DNA of 64,000 nucleotides from Begonia masoniana (taxonomy: Eukaryota > Streptophyta > Magnoliopsida > Cucurbitales > Begoniaceae). The DNA lies in contig CM039512.1 in the NCBI GenBank assembly GCA_022432975.1, positions 42,879,124-42,943,123 on the forward strand, read 5' to 3'. This document shows positions 11,164-23,505 of this stretch, in pieces. A program made the position numbers and the translations under genes. A model generated the notes under the pieces. The model saw only the letters and a program-made list of their open reading frames with translations. It had not been told where the DNA came from and searched no databases. The number at the start of each line of letters is the position of its first letter. Positions within the stretch are counted from its first letter, which is position 1.

Positions 11164-12281
11164 GAAAGGTTTCCTATATGCAGGAGAGGTCGAATATTAG
11201 ATAGTTATCGAGAAATTATTGGGAGGGAGGAAATTAGGAGAGAATATAACTCCTCAAATTGTTGATTAAGGTGTATTTCATCTTATATTTATATAAATAT
11301 TGTTTTACTTTTTTTTTAATGCTTTTAGATCTTACCCCAACGGTGAATGATGAAAGAGGAAAAAACAACGAGGAAATTGGAAGCAACTCCTTGAAGCAAT
11401 ATACTCAGTTATGAGGTTAACTACAACAAACACCACCCAAGCAACCAATAATTGTTTGGTTTTTTGGACCTGTAAAACACGAACATAAATAAAATGATGT
11501 GAAGAACCAAGACAAGATTTGAAGTATTAGACATCCTAATACTCTATTAAATTACAACTACCATCAACTACAAAGCTGGCAAAGGTTTTTGGGGGGACTT
11601 CAATTGACATCTCTAGTTTTGTAGTACCATAGTATTATTAGATAATTTCAATGAATTCATATCAAACAAATAGTTTTTCTTGCATAAAATTTACCCGATC
11701 AACGGCAAAACGAAAGAATAAGAGGAGAAAACAATACAGATGTAGAGAACTCATATGTTGGTAATAAATATAAAATATATGAATACAAGTTCTCAATCTT
11801 GTTTCTCAAACTGATTTCCAAAAAACGAAGTAAATAACAATATTTATTCTTCAGTTTTTTAGCAGAATGATACTTAGTAGCAAAAAACTATTTCAATGGA
11901 TAAAATATCTATCTTGGTGTTTCAATATTTCTATTGTGAAACCATTTGATTGAAGCGTTTCTTTTCGCACTTCTACCTAGTTTGGTTGTTTTATTTATTC
12001 ATCATTATTATTATTTGCATTAAACAAGATTTGCAAAGAGGGAAAAAGACATAGAATCACATCAATCTTGGGGAAGAGAATAAAGGTAGATTGCTCCCTC
12101 CTCCGCTTTTCGTTTAAGTCATTAAAATAAAGGACAACTAAAAGGGAAATAGATCATACCACTAAAGCTCTCGATGAAGAAGATAAGAAAAACATTCAAA
12201 TCATCCAAAGTTGTTTGACTTGAAGCAACGCAAAAAAAAAAAAAAAAAACAAAAAAATTTTTTTGCCAGCTTGACACGCGG
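11164..12281 (+). other. AT-rich intergenic stretch, no gene recognised
   Basis: No ORF of note. It includes an A-run at about 12232-12249. I recognise no repeat family. Confidence 0.6.
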
Positions 12282-12780
12282 ATGAGTGTAGCACCCGGTT
12301 TCAATTAAACCGGATTTAACTTATCAATTAATAATGTGCAATTTCATGGAAGAATTGGGAGAGTTATTGGTTAGGTTAATGAGTGACTAAGCGAGGGCAT
12401 TTATGTAAATATGACAATTTAAAAGTAGATGACTTACTTAAGGGAAGGGGTTTAGAGATTTCTGCACTGTAGCCGCCACTGTTTCATCATTTATTCCTTT
12501 TCGGTGTCCAGCTCAAGCTCAGCGGAGCTCTCGATGAATCTTCCACCAGACTCTTCTTCCATCTAAGTAAGTTTTCCCCATTTCTTATATTTTAGCAGTT
12601 AGATAGCCGAGGGAGTCCAATGCGAGGGTTTCGAGGATGCTATAGATGAGTGTCAGTTTTAGTTTAGTGCAGTATCAGGAATGCATTATGACCAGATTTC
12701 TCAATAAGTTTCCTTAGGTCTCTGGTTGAATAGGATGAAGTTTAGTGAAGGTTTAATTAAAAATCGGTTTATGGATTTAG

Positions 12781-12831
12781 GTTCGAGCTAACTCCCGGAG
12801 GAGATTTCAACCAAACCATCCAGAAGACCAG
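12781..12831 (+). other. Candidate LTR micro-exon (51 nt)
   Basis: Donor CTAA|GTAAGT at 12567, acceptor GGATTTAG at 12780, 51-nt exon, donor CCAG|GTAAGT at 12832, second acceptor GATGTAG at 13318. Hairpin GCC-TTCG-GGC at 12851-12860, again 19 nt after the donor. Confidence 0.55.
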
Positions 12832-13697
12832 GTAAGTAAAGTATGCATGTGCCTTCGGGCCTACATCACAAAACAGTAGGGTTATGTATTTGGGGAATGA
12901 TTTTGTATGTCATGCATCATGTTTTTGAAAGATTACGAAAATGAATTTCCATGTAAGAACGATAAGGTATGAACTGAATGTGACAGATAAACTATTAAGG
13001 GAACTAATCCACCCCTTAACTTACGAAGGGATTTATAACATTGGGAGAATTGATCCCACTCCCAAGGGAACAGAGGGATCAGATCAGCTATTAAGGAAAT
13101 TCATCCGCCCCTTAATCGAGTAGAGGATGTATAACATTGGGAAAATTGATCCACTTCCCAAGGGAACCGAGGGATCAGATCAGCTTATGAACGTATGTGA
13201 ATGCAACTAAGATGAGAAAGTAGAAATTCGCATGTTTAGGAATTTATGTTCCAGGATATCATTTCATTACTGCTTTACTTGCTTAGCATTAGGCTAATAG
13301 ATGAGTTTTGTGATGTAGGTGAAGAAGTGACAGCAGGTGAATCCTCTGAGTTCATTGAGGGATAGATTGGTTGGAGGAGCATACTCATGCCACGGATCTG
13401 GTACTTGATGAGGCGGTTTAACTGATGTCTGTAGGAGTGAAGGTGTAGTTGACAATGTCTCGATTTGAATAGGTTGAGTTCTCAGGACAGTAGTTGTTTC
13501 AATGTTTTGAAAATGTTTTGGGTTGTCTTTTCTGATAATAGTATTTTGCTGAGATTTGATGTTAGCACTTGCTGAATTGTTTTGGGGTAATGTATTGGTT
13601 GGAATGGTATTTGCATGATTTCAGTAATGTAAGTAAATTCTTTTCTATAGTTAGAGTCGTGTTGAATAGCAAGGAGTTGTGGGAATGTCGCTCTGTT

Positions 13698-14240
13698 CCC
13701 TATCGGTAGATGAAGTCTATCGGTAGATGTCGAGTTATAGTTATGTCGTCTATCGGAAGATGTCTTCAGTAAAGTCATCGGATGATGTTTCAATAAGGTT
13801 ATCGGAAGATGTCTTCAGTGGAAGCCATCAGATGATATAGAACGAAATTTGTCGTTTAGTGATCGGTATAAGTAGCTTTTTTATCGGAAGATGTTGTTTT
13901 GTTCCCTATCGGTAGAAGAAGACTATCGGCAGATGTTGAGTCGTCGTTCTATTCACTATCGGTAGATGAAGTCTATCGGAAGATGTCGGGTTATAGTTAA
14001 GTTGTCTATCGGAAGATATAAGTAGAGAGTTTGTCGTTTAGTTATCGGCATATGCAGTTTACTCAATCGGAAGGTGTAGGTTTAAGTCCATCGGATGATG
14101 TCTCAGTAAACTCATCGGCAGATGCGTGCTGACGTCATCGGTAGATGTAGGAGGACTTTGTCGTGTAGTCGCCGGAAGAAGTCTTCTATTTCCTGTTTCA
14201 TTCTTTTCCGTTGACTATATTCATCGGCAGATGAATTTGA
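13698..14240 (+). repeat. ATCGGTAGATG motif block
   Basis: Degenerate, irregularly spaced ATCGGTAGATG/ATCGGAAGATG copies at the same LTR position as 3570-4090, but in a different number and order. Confidence 0.78.
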
Positions 14241-15084
14241 CTTCTGTGACTTCTTAAGTACTTCACGATTTAAACCTCCATCTCTTTTTGGCCGATTAAC
14301 TCTTAACATTCCGAACGATTAACCTAGCGATGTTTTTCACAGCTTTGCTTATCTCTATTATTGTCCAAATGATTTCCGCTGCAAGTTTTAAATGTTTATT
14401 TATTTTTGGATTTTAGCTTATGTCAAGAGTCGATTGTTGAGAGAATTTTTTTTAAAAACGGATGAAATTTCTTAGTCATGTATGGGCTTTTGAGTAACGA
14501 GCCGGGTTCAGATAACTCGGGGCGTCACAATGAGCAACACAATGACCAGGTCAGTGCTTCACAAAAACTCAATCGATGAGCAATAGCTAGAATTCAAAAA
14601 CTATTTTTTTTCTATTCTCAATCAGTTTTTCAAAAACAATAATCCTAAAAAATAAACCCAAGATGGAAAGAAAGGCCAATAAAAAACCCTACCTTCCATA
14701 TCTTCTTGGAAGCAAAACCAAACAAACAAGCCCCCAAAAAAAAAAAAATTAGAGACTTTGAGCAAGTGACTTCCTTCAAAGACACATGTGACTTTGAGCA
14801 AGTGATCAAGGACAAGACAACAGATGCTAAAGATCGAACAAACAACTAAACAATAGTCAAGATAGAAACCCAAATACAACATCCTTGGGCACAAAGTCCA
14901 CCGATCCACATAAAACAAAGTAGTGAGAATAGGCAAAACAAAGAGTCAAACGAGAGCTACTTAGAAAATTCAACCAAATTAAGAGTCTTCTGGTGTGGGA
15001 GAGATGTTGATGCAAGCTTTATAAACATAGTGCCTGCATTTACAGACTTTCTTATCAAATTTAGCATTCAAGTTCAAATAATAT

Positions 15085-15350
15085 GTCTGTGCAAGCATTC
15101 AGGAGTAGAAGCTCATCGCTCGCACTCCATAGCCTTCAAATTTAGCATTCATGAGTAGAAGCTCATCGCTCTCACTCCATAGCCTTTTGCCTGTTTTCTT
15201 TTCTTCGACCGTGTTAGACATTCTTGCATCGACCACCTTTTTTCGTTACTGTGAAGTATTGCCGGACATATTTGCTTTGCCTAAATCATTATTATGAATC
15301 ATCATCCGGTAGGATAATTTAGCTCATCCATCAGATATGCCACTGCTTTA
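15085..15350 (-). pseudogene. GeBP/STOREKEEPER-like (DUF573) pseudogene fragment, type 2
   Basis: On the minus strand the sequence parallels 49950-50110, with the Trp-Ser-Glu...Asp-Glu-Leu-Leu motif region that opens the DUF573 DNA-binding domain of plant GeBP transcription factors. The motif is disrupted, and an internal piece (GAGTAGAAGCTCATCGCTC..., plus-strand reading) is duplicated in tandem at about 15112 and 15153. No usable frame remains. Assignment rests on alignment by eye to the better copy at 49950-50460. Confidence 0.6.
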
Positions 15351-15359
15351 GAAATGAAG

Positions 15360-16206
15360 AAACATAATGCATGGAGACAAACAAAGATCATTTATAATTA
15401 AATACAAAGAAAAAGAATTCTCTAATAATCTTTTGAACGGGGAAATAAAAGAGGTAGAACGAACCTCATGATTACCATATCTATGATTGTCAGATTTGAT
15501 TCCTCTCCATGTACCAAACCCTTGAGGAGTGATTGCATTTCTCTTCTGATTCTCAGCCCACTTTTTTATTTCCCATAATTCTTTATTTTATATGCATATT
15601 TCCAATACATCATTACTGCATAATTCTTCGGGACATGAATTTATTAATATTAAAAACAAACCAAAACTATAGAAGACGAAGGTTATGTCTTCCAACTTTA
15701 AGTATTAGGAAATATGTTCAAGTGAGAATTTAAATTTATATACAGGAGAGATGTTATTGACATTTACTTACTTCATGAATACAAAGTTAAATGATTAAAA
15801 ATGTAGTTGCAAAATGATATTAAAAATGACACCCGAGTAAAAACTATATACTATTTATGTTCTTTCATATTTCATTGAATCTGATGATATTTATGAAATT
15901 TTAGCAAATAACACTCAAAACTGAAGTTTATTTTTACATTGTCTCATCCATTTTTATTTTGTTTCTTATCATCAGTTCATTCTGTCAGTAATGTGTAACT
16001 AAACCTAAACCAAACCTGAAACCTAAATCTCGGAATTTATGAACAATACGATGCAGCTGAAACAAACGAGTGAGAAAATGCAAAAACAAAGACTTGGAAA
16101 AGCATAGCCAAAATGCAATCATTCGAAGTAATTGACGAGTGTTGGGGAGTCGTAGAGTTTTTGATGGAAGCTTAATAAACACCGCACATACATTCATATA
16201 TTATTA
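15360..16206. other. Non-coding part of block A
   Basis: 15400-15535 and 15830-16206 are matched, inverted, at 45293-45430 and 43910-44283. 15535-15830 has no partner, because a truncated LTR replaces it in the other arm. The small ORFs here show no family resemblance. Confidence 0.6.
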
Positions 16207-17284
16207 AGGTTAAAACCAATTTGAACAATAAAATATGAGGTTAATTTGAAACACCCCTTAAACTAAAGACCCTAACAACTAAAATCTTAAACTATCTAAA
16301 AGTAACAAATTAAATCTTGACGGGAGACCGATCACCCCAGTTCTGAATTTACTTTGAGAACGGGGGGCTGATCTAAAGTGAACGGCCTTCCGTTCTGTGC
16401 AGTACCCTATTTTGTTCTGTTCTGGCCTCCCGTTCTTAAACAATTTGCTTGAATATGGTCTCCGATCCAAGACGGTGTCTCCCCGTTCTCAGTTCTAATT
16501 TTGAGAACGGGGGGTCACTGCCCTAGAATAGCTTCCCATTCTCAGCCCTAATTTTGAGACCGGGGGTCACTGCCCTGGAACGGGGGGCCGTTCTAGGACC
16601 CTCGTGTCTTCTTCACTTTATAAATTAAATTAAAAAAATATCAAACTATATTGAATTTATTTAAAATTTTTATCACATATTCACCATATCATGCGAAGAT
16701 AATTTAAAAATATTCGTGATTTTCTAAAACTTATACGATTTATTGTAATTTTAGTTAATTATTTTATAAAAAATACGTAAAATAATTATAATAAATCATA
16801 CAAGTGTTAGAAAATCACAAAAATTTTCAGATTATCTTCCCATGATGTGATGAATAAGTGGTAAAACTTTCAAATAAATTCAATATCGTTTGATATTTTT
16901 TTAAGTTTCATTTATATAGTAAAGAAAAAACGGGTCGGTCCCTTGTTCTGGGACAGTGACCTCCGTTCTCAAAATTAAAACTGAGAACCGGAAGTCGTTT
17001 TGGGGCAGCGACCTCATGTTTTCAAAATATAGGACTGAGAACAGGGGTCACCGCCCCGGATCGGGGACCCGTAGTCAAGCAAAATGTTTAGGTACAGGGC
17101 AGCGACCTCGTTCTCATTTTGCCTACAAAATAAGGCATTGGACAAATCGAGTGGCCGTTCATTTCAGATCGGCCCCCGTTCTTAGTGTAAATTTAGAACG
17201 AAAGGTGATCGGCCTCGCAAGGATTTGATTTGTTACATTTTGGATAATTTAACGTTTTAGTTGATAGAGTTTTTAGTTTGGGTT
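16207..17284. mobile_element. Foldback (long inverted repeat) element, A copy
   Basis: Two arms of about 500 bp, inverted around 16765, make almost the whole element. Both arms carry TTAAACTA-type ends and G-runs such as GAACGGGGGGC. The right arm is cut short at about 17284 compared with the B copy at 42800-43909. No coding capacity. Terminal sequence (GGTTAAAACCAATTTGAAC) resembles the MULE TIR at 45463, so a Mutator-type non-autonomous element is likely. Confidence 0.72.
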
Positions 17285-17379
17285 AAAATGAGTATTCATC
17301 ATCTTTCTTACCCTCTTTGCCTAACTCATCACTCTTAATTCCGCCATTGTTTTCTTTCCATCAGTAGCTCTTGTGGATG

Positions 17380-17787
17380 AGATTCCCAAAGAGTCTGATT
17401 ATATACTTTCATTCTGGATTTCATCTTCTGGTACTTGCTCTCCAGCTTCCCTAATTCATCAAACGTCTGTTTTGTTGACCGGTTAGCAGAAGGCGTAAAA
17501 AGACATAGATTTATAAGAAGCTAGTGTTTTAAAAAATCTACAAAACCTTTCAACAGCGTTAGCTCATCATTCTCGCTCCACAATCTATTGCTTGTTTTCT
17601 TCACTTCCAATACTGTTGCATCAGCGCTCTCTTTCCGTCGTTTGGACGTGTTGCCACACATGTTTATAGTGCTTGATTTGGTCGAACCAGTTTTGTGCAT
17701 TTTACAAAAATCAAAATCTTTATTGTCTCTATCACCATCATTCTCAGTATCTGGCACCACTATTTTTGCATAATCTAACTCTTCCAT
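17380..17787 (-). pseudogene. GeBP/STOREKEEPER-like (DUF573) pseudogene, type 1
   Basis: From ATG at 17787 an 88-codon frame ends at 17521. It has an acidic N-terminus, a basic stretch (NTSKRRKE), then NRLWSENDELTLLKGFVDF, which matches the start of the DUF573 domain of plant GeBP/STOREKEEPER proteins (R-x-WSE-x-DE-x-x-LL-x-G). After the stop the rest of the domain is visible in another frame (FDELGKLESKYQKMKSRM and onward), as in the FxxFIK...DKIRRLKKKY part of the family. The gene is therefore broken. A paralogue lies at 41114-41713. Family GeBP genes normally encode about 250-450 residues, so the remaining ORF is a fragment. Confidence 0.68.
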
Positions 17788-19309
17788 GGGAAACACTACA
17801 GATGAACACACAATGAAAGAGAAGGTTTGTCTACTGTTATGAAGAACTAATGCATGTTAGTTTTGTCCGTCACGACCCGGGAGGGGGCCTAACAGAACGC
17901 TAGGTTAAACAATCAACCTTGGGGAGGTCCACCATCTAACCTAAGGCTAAGTGCGGAAGTTTCAACACTGATCCAGAACCTCCTCAAAGCAACAAATAGG
18001 AGAGTACAAACAATAGTAGAAAATATAAGATAAATGAATATAATTACATGCCAACGTACCGTACAATCTCGAATATGTTCTTACATATATTACAAAGTGG
18101 TAGAAAAATACGATGTGAGACTTAAAGAAAAATCCAGCACGAATATAGCTCACTTTCTTTACCTGAAAAGGGAAAGTCGATAAGGTGAGTGACAAACTCA
18201 GTATAGGATGTTATACCTACCACTATTCTACATAATCAGGTATTCAATGAAAAAGGAGATCACACAAGAATCCTCCGCAACACACCACACAGATAGGCTG
18301 CGATAATACTAGGCAGTGTAACACCCGGTTTTACGGGTTTTTGGTTTTTCGCCATATAATGGCATTTTCGTAAATATTGTGAATTTAAATCCGTTTTACA
18401 AATGGGAAGTTTTGTTAGAGCCCCAGAGATAAATTAGAATATTTGGTGAGATACAAAAATTTGGAGAAACCAAATCGATAATTAAATAATGAAATAAGCA
18501 AAGGTTAAGTATAAAGGGCAAATTAGTAAATTAGCAAGTTAAATTTATATTAAAAACAAAACCCCCTTCCTCCTTATGCATTCCACGATTTCCTCCCTGC
18601 AATTCCTCCCTTTCCAGCCAACGATTCCACGCCAAGCTCCCTCCCTTGTTGAAGATTGAAGGTAAGTTGGATTTTTGGTTTAATGTTAGTTAGTTTTAGT
18701 GTTTATGAGTGAGAAACTAGGGTTTTGTTGATGTTTAGAGATTGGGTTTTCTCCAAAAACCCTAACCTACGAATTCTCCCTCTTAAAATGGATCGTTTGT
18801 TGAGTTAAATGTGTTTAAATGGCATTCTAAGGATTAGGTTTAGATTGTAATGGAAGATGGTGCATAATAGAAGAAAGAATTAGAAATGGGTTTGAAAATG
18901 CACAAAACAGAACACTTTCGGTTTCAAAAGGAACTGACCTAGCTCGTGATTTTTATTGGTTAAATAAATTGTTCCATTGGATAGAGGACTCTTAAAGGAG
19001 TTCATAGCAACTTGAATCACTCGATTTCATTAAAAATTGATTTAGTTATGAATTTTTGAAGTTGTTGTGTAAAAACTGGAAAATTTCAGCGGTCAGTTCG
19101 GGTTTTGGTCTTTCTGTCACGATTCTGTTTTGTTTTGGATAAATGGTTGATTCCATGTTAAAATAAACATAATAAGATTTCCAAAACAGGTTGGATCGTC
19201 GAAAACGGATGAAAATCAAGAAAGTTATAAGCGTTCGAAGTTGGACAAACTTTATAGTGTAATCTGAAAATTCTGGTGTGTGTTTTAAGTGTTTGATTTT
19301 TTATGTCAG

Positions 19310-19372
19310 GTTACTTGAGATTAACAAAAGCAGGGCCAAATACTTCCAAGCTTTAATTGCTAAGGACCCGAG
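19310..19372 (+). other. Candidate LTR micro-exon (63 nt)
   Basis: Donor TGAAG|GTAAGT at 18662, acceptor TTATGTCAG at 19309 (intron 648 nt), 63-nt exon ending CCGAG|GTAAGT at 19373, second acceptor GGTGTAG at 19945. Hairpin GGCC-GATTT-GGCC at 19394-19406, 21 nt after the donor. Confidence 0.5.
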
Positions 19373-19608
19373 GTAAGTTTTCGTGACTCGTTTGGCCGAT
19401 TTGGCCTACACCATAACATTATGTTGATTGAGGAATTCAGAGATGTTTGATGTGTTGGGTAATTAGGTTGGGTCGTTAGTTGTAGTAAGTTGTTGAATGT
19501 TTAAGTTGGTTGTTTGTTTATGCTTTCTTATGTTTAATGTATCGTATATGTCCATGCATCATAGTTTTCGAATAAGCATAGAAAATGAATTTCCGCACTA
19601 CGTTTTCA

Positions 19609-19838
19609 CGAAAAGGTAGGAATGTACAGGAAAAGGAAATGAATAGTGAAAAGGTAGGAAATGATTAGCGAAAAGGTAGGAAATGAATAGCGAAAAGATA
19701 GGAACGTACATGAAAAGGAAATGAATAGCGAAAAGGTAGAAAATGAATAGCGAAAAGGTACAAATGTACATGAAAAGGAAATGAATAGCGAAAAGGTAGG
19801 AAATAAATAGCGAAAAGGTAGGAAATGTATAGCGAAAA
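19609..19838 (+). repeat. Degenerate 21-22 bp tandem repeat in the LTR
   Basis: Roughly nine copies of GCGAAAAGGTAGGAAATGAA-like units, with a few variants containing GTACATGAAAAGG. It lies inside the candidate second intron. Confidence 0.75.
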
Positions 19839-20448
19839 AGTAAGATGATTACATAATTTTAAGTATTGCATACGCATAGCATGCATTTGTATTTACGTAG
19901 ACTTTACTGAGCCCCTTTAGCTCATAGATTATCTCTATGGTGTAGGTGGCTTTGAAACAGGTGAGAAAGATGTTCTTCCGCCCGACGTATGAACCAGCAG
20001 GTGAAAGATGGCCCGTGGGAGTGTGCTGGGCAGTCAGTGCACATTTTGACCCGTGGGGATGTAAGTAAGTGTTTTAGGGATTGATGGATAGGAGATATGG
20101 TATTGTACGGATAGAATATTTTAGGATGCTTGGTTCTGGATGACTAATGGAAATGTTTTGATGATTTTGAAGTTTTACTCGAACTGCTTTGTGATTTTCA
20201 AACTTTATAGGGATTTGTTCAGTTTTTAAACGGAATCACACAATTCGTTTTTATGAAATTGTTTAGGGTTTAATTATGTTTTGAGTCTGTTTTTGGATGA
20301 TTAGTGGAGTGAAGGTTGTATGTGTGTGTAGTGTTATTATGTTGAAGTGTTGTTATGAAAAAGGATGAAAGTGTGAAGTGTTTAAGAGTGTGTGCAGGGA
20401 AGTCGATGGAAGAAAGAAAAAGAGGAGAAGCAGCTCTCTAGATTCCAA

Positions 20449-20640
20449 AATCCAGAGAGTCTGCCGATCGATCGCCAAGAGGGGCAATCGATCGGCAGAA
20501 GAGAGGGCCATGCTCTGGAAATTTCTAGAGCGTGTACCGATTGATCGCCATCGATCGGCTATGAGGAGAAAAAGGGGGGCAATCGATCATGGCGATCGAT
20601 CGCCTGGCATGTAAATGCCACAGCCGATCGATCGGCCATG
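20449..20640 (+). repeat. CGATCGATCG motif block
   Basis: Several CCGATCGATCGCC / GCGATCGATCG palindromes separated by 15-40 bp, within 400 bp of the LTR end. It takes the position of the ATCGGTAGATG block in the other LTR family. Confidence 0.8.
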
Positions 20641-21329
20641 CAAATTTTTGGGCTTCTGCCCTATTTTCCCTCGGTTCTGCTTGGCTGATTTCTCTTATGT
20701 TTTTAATGGTTTTATTTAAATGTTTTTAAATGTATTTCAACGATTTATACTTTGATTTAACTATTTAACGAAAAGGTTAACTTGAAAGCGTTTAATGTTT
20801 AAAAAGAAAAAAAAAATTTATACGGGAAATTAAGGAATAGTTTAAGGGTCGTTACAAGGCAGGGCCTCGTATGGGAAAGATAAAAGAAACACCATCTAAG
20901 AGGGATTCTATAACCACTCATCATTGGGCCATCATTGGGACCGTACAATAAACTTACCAACCAGGAGGTATTCAATACCACCCACCATTAGCTATCGTAG
21001 GGACCGCACAACAGACTTATCAACCGGAAGTGAAAAACAACCACTCAACCCTGGGCCACCGGGACACACGCGCTAAGGCACACCGAGGGACGAACCACTC
21101 AACCCTGGACCCAAGGGGACCACATAGTGAACTTATCAACCAGTAGAGACAAACAACCACTCAACCTTGGGCCACCGGGACACACGCGCTAAGGCACACC
21201 AGGAGGGACGAACCACTCAACCCTGGGCCCAAGGGGACCACACAGTGAACTTATAAATCTAGTGTAACAACGAACAGACACTGGCTAGGTCGAGTAATTG
21301 AGCTAGCCCAGCCCAAAGTCAATTCCTCC

Positions 21330-22060
21330 ATGAGCGGGGAGTACCGCAGTTCCATAAGCGGGATGTGCCACAGCTCCTTAAGGGGGGGAGCATCGCATTC
21401 CTCCATAAGCGGGGAGTACCGTAACAACTGGGCAAAATTCCCTGATACTCTCAGCGTATGGGCCCAGCTAAATTCATCAGGCGGTTATCTCCAGTATCGC
21501 ATCATCCTGAAGCAAGGAGTATCGCATCAACTGGGCAAAACCCTCTGATACTCTCAGAGTATGGACATAGCTAAGAGTGCTAGACGGTTATCTCCAGTAT
21601 CACATCCTTAAGCGAGGAGTATCGCATCATCCTTAAGCGAGGAGTATCGCATCAACTGGGCAAAACCCCCTGATACTCCCAGCGTATGGGCATAGCTAAG
21701 AGTGCCAGACGGTTATCTCCAGTATCACATCTTTAAGCGAGGAGTATCGCATCATCCTTAAGCGAGGAGTATCGCATCAACTGGGTAAAACCTCATGATA
21801 CTCTCAGCGTATGGGCATAGCTAAGAGTACCAGACATTTATCTCCAGTATCACATCCTTAAGCGAGGAGTATCGCATCATCCTTAAGCGTGAAGTATTGC
21901 ATCATCCTTAAGCGAGGAGTATCGCATCAACTGGGCAAAACCCCTTGATACTCTCAGCGTATGGGCATAGCTAAGAGTGCCAGACGGTTATCTCCAGTAT
22001 CACATCCTTAAGCGAGGAGTATCGCATCATCCTTAAGCGAGGAGTATCGTAGTATTCCAC
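21330..22060 (-). repeat. Tandem repeats of about 120-180 bp in the long solo LTR
   Basis: Units combine short GCGAGGAGTATCGCATCA pieces with a segment reading GATACTCTCAGCGTATGGGC and CAGACGGTTATCTCCAGTATC. About five higher-order copies with point differences. A related pair of units lies at 20935-21250. Confidence 0.75.
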
Positions 22061-22550
22061 CTATTGTAAGGGGGCGTAACCTTTATTCCACCTATTGTAA
22101 GGGGACGTACCCTGTATTCCACCTATTGTAAGGGGGCGTACCCTATATTCCACCTATTGAAAGGGGGCGTACCCTGTGTAAAATCCATAAAAATTTAATA
22201 AAGATAAATTATGACTTTATTAAAATTTTACAGATTTTACTCTCAGTATTCCACCTATTGTAAAGGGGCGTACCCTTTATTCCACATATAGTAAGGGGGA
22301 GTACCCTGTGTAAAATCCATAAAAATTTAATAAAGATAAATTATGACTTTATTAAATTTTTACAGATTTTACTCTCTGTATTCCACCTATTGTAAGGGGG
22401 CGTACCCTTTATTCCACCTATTGTAAGGGAGCGTACCCTGTGTAAAATCCATAAAAATTTAATAAAGATAAATTATAACTTTATTAAATTTTTACAGATT
22501 TTACTTTTTGTATTCAACCTATTGTAAGGGGGCGTACCCTGTCCAAACAA
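22050..22550 (-). repeat. 32-bp tandem repeats interleaved with a 60-bp palindromic unit
   Basis: TATTCCACCTATTGTAAGGG-type units recur about nine times. Three copies of a near-palindromic AT-rich segment (about 22178, 22305, 22440) contain AATCCATAAAAATTTAATAA followed by its approximate inverse; they resemble the LTR's own terminus (minus-strand TGTAAAATC...). Confidence 0.72.
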
Positions 22551-23159
22551 GTGTAGGGAGTACCATAGTAACCCTCAAACACGGGTGCAATTGGGTATAA
22601 CCCTCTGATACTTTCAGCATATGGGCCCATCTGAGAGTGTCAGACGGTTATCCCCAATATCAAACTCCAAATGGCACAACAAGAAGCCAATGCATGAATA
22701 AAAACTCATCTGCCTGCCAATCTAGTATATCTCAAATTGAGCTCGTCATCAAAGGCAAGTAAAATAAACTCTACGAGGCAGTATAAATCGAGGAAGACGT
22801 ATACATACACAATTGATGTAGAATGTAAACGCTACTAAAACTGTTCGTGTGAATACTAATGGTATTCTACCAATATAATATACATACATGCTAGGCTAGG
22901 CACAACACGATAAGTATAATAACCCATACCTGTGAGGCGAGTCCTTCTAACCTCAGTAGCCGGGGAAATTGGGAATCGTCTCGAACACAGCAAAATCCCC
23001 CAACTCTGGGAATCAATCAAATGAAGGACCCCGTTAAGGTCTAATAGGGGTTATAAAAGATATAAAATGCAAACCGGGGCGAAAATGGGCCCAAACGGCT
23101 CGAGTTAACTTTTGGTCAAAAGTCAACTTAAGTCAACGATCAATTGTCAAAGTCAATAG

Positions 23160-23505
23160 TTGACTTTGACTGACCGGACCGATTTTGGTTCGGGTCGGAC
23201 CGATTCAGGTCGGACCGATTCAGGTCGGACCGATTCAGGTCTAGGCTGGTTCAAGTCGTCCAGGTTCGGATTGGGTCAGACCAATTCAGGTGGGTCCGGG
23301 TCGGATCGGTCTGATCCGGACAAAAGCCGTCCCAACTAGCCTAGGGTCAGACCAAGCCCGAATAGGGCTGATCCTGGCACAAACCCAGACCGGACTTGGC
23401 CTGACCCATTACAGGCCAACTCGGCCTTGGGCCTGAGTCGACTCGGCCCAGAGCCCGAGTCGACTTGGCCCAGAGCCCGAGTCGACTTAGCCCAATGCCG
23501 AGTCA
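23160..23505 (-). repeat. Short GC-rich tandem repeats
   Basis: A 15-bp unit TCGGACCGATTCAGG recurs at about 23190-23240, and a 24-bp unit containing CCCAGAGCCCGAGTCGACT recurs at 23425-23490. Both are imperfect. Confidence 0.7.

Larger units (their letters stand above)
12287..14529 (+). mobile_element. Solo LTR related to the gypsy LTR above
   Basis: 2,243 bp from TGTAGCACCC to GGGGCGTCACA, flanked by a perfect 5-bp target duplication ATGAG (12282-12286 and 14530-14534). It shares termini, splice-like signals and the GCCTTCGGGCCTACATCAC motif with 2178-4335 but is clearly diverged. Intra-element LTR recombination is the usual origin of such solo LTRs. Confidence 0.92.
14535..17863 (-). repeat. 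Block A: one arm of a large inverted duplication
   Basis: Read on the minus strand, this matches 40985-57240 piecewise and in order: 17863-17290 with 41035-41590; the foldback and 16206-15830 with 42800-44283; 15530-15360 with 45293-45453; 15350-14750 with 49880-50820; 14665-14535 with 57121-57240. The other arm is longer only because of later insertions. Confidence 0.8.
18317..20856 (+). mobile_element. Nested solo LTR, second LTR family
   Basis: 2,540 bp from TGTAACACCC to GGGTCGTTACA with target duplication AGGCAG (18311-18316 and 20857-20862; five or six bases). It has the same splice-like architecture as the gypsy LTRs but a CGATCGATCG motif block in place of ATCGGTAGATG. Relatives: 25342-27322 (+), 29415-31842 (-), 37448-38222 (-). 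Confidence 0.9.
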
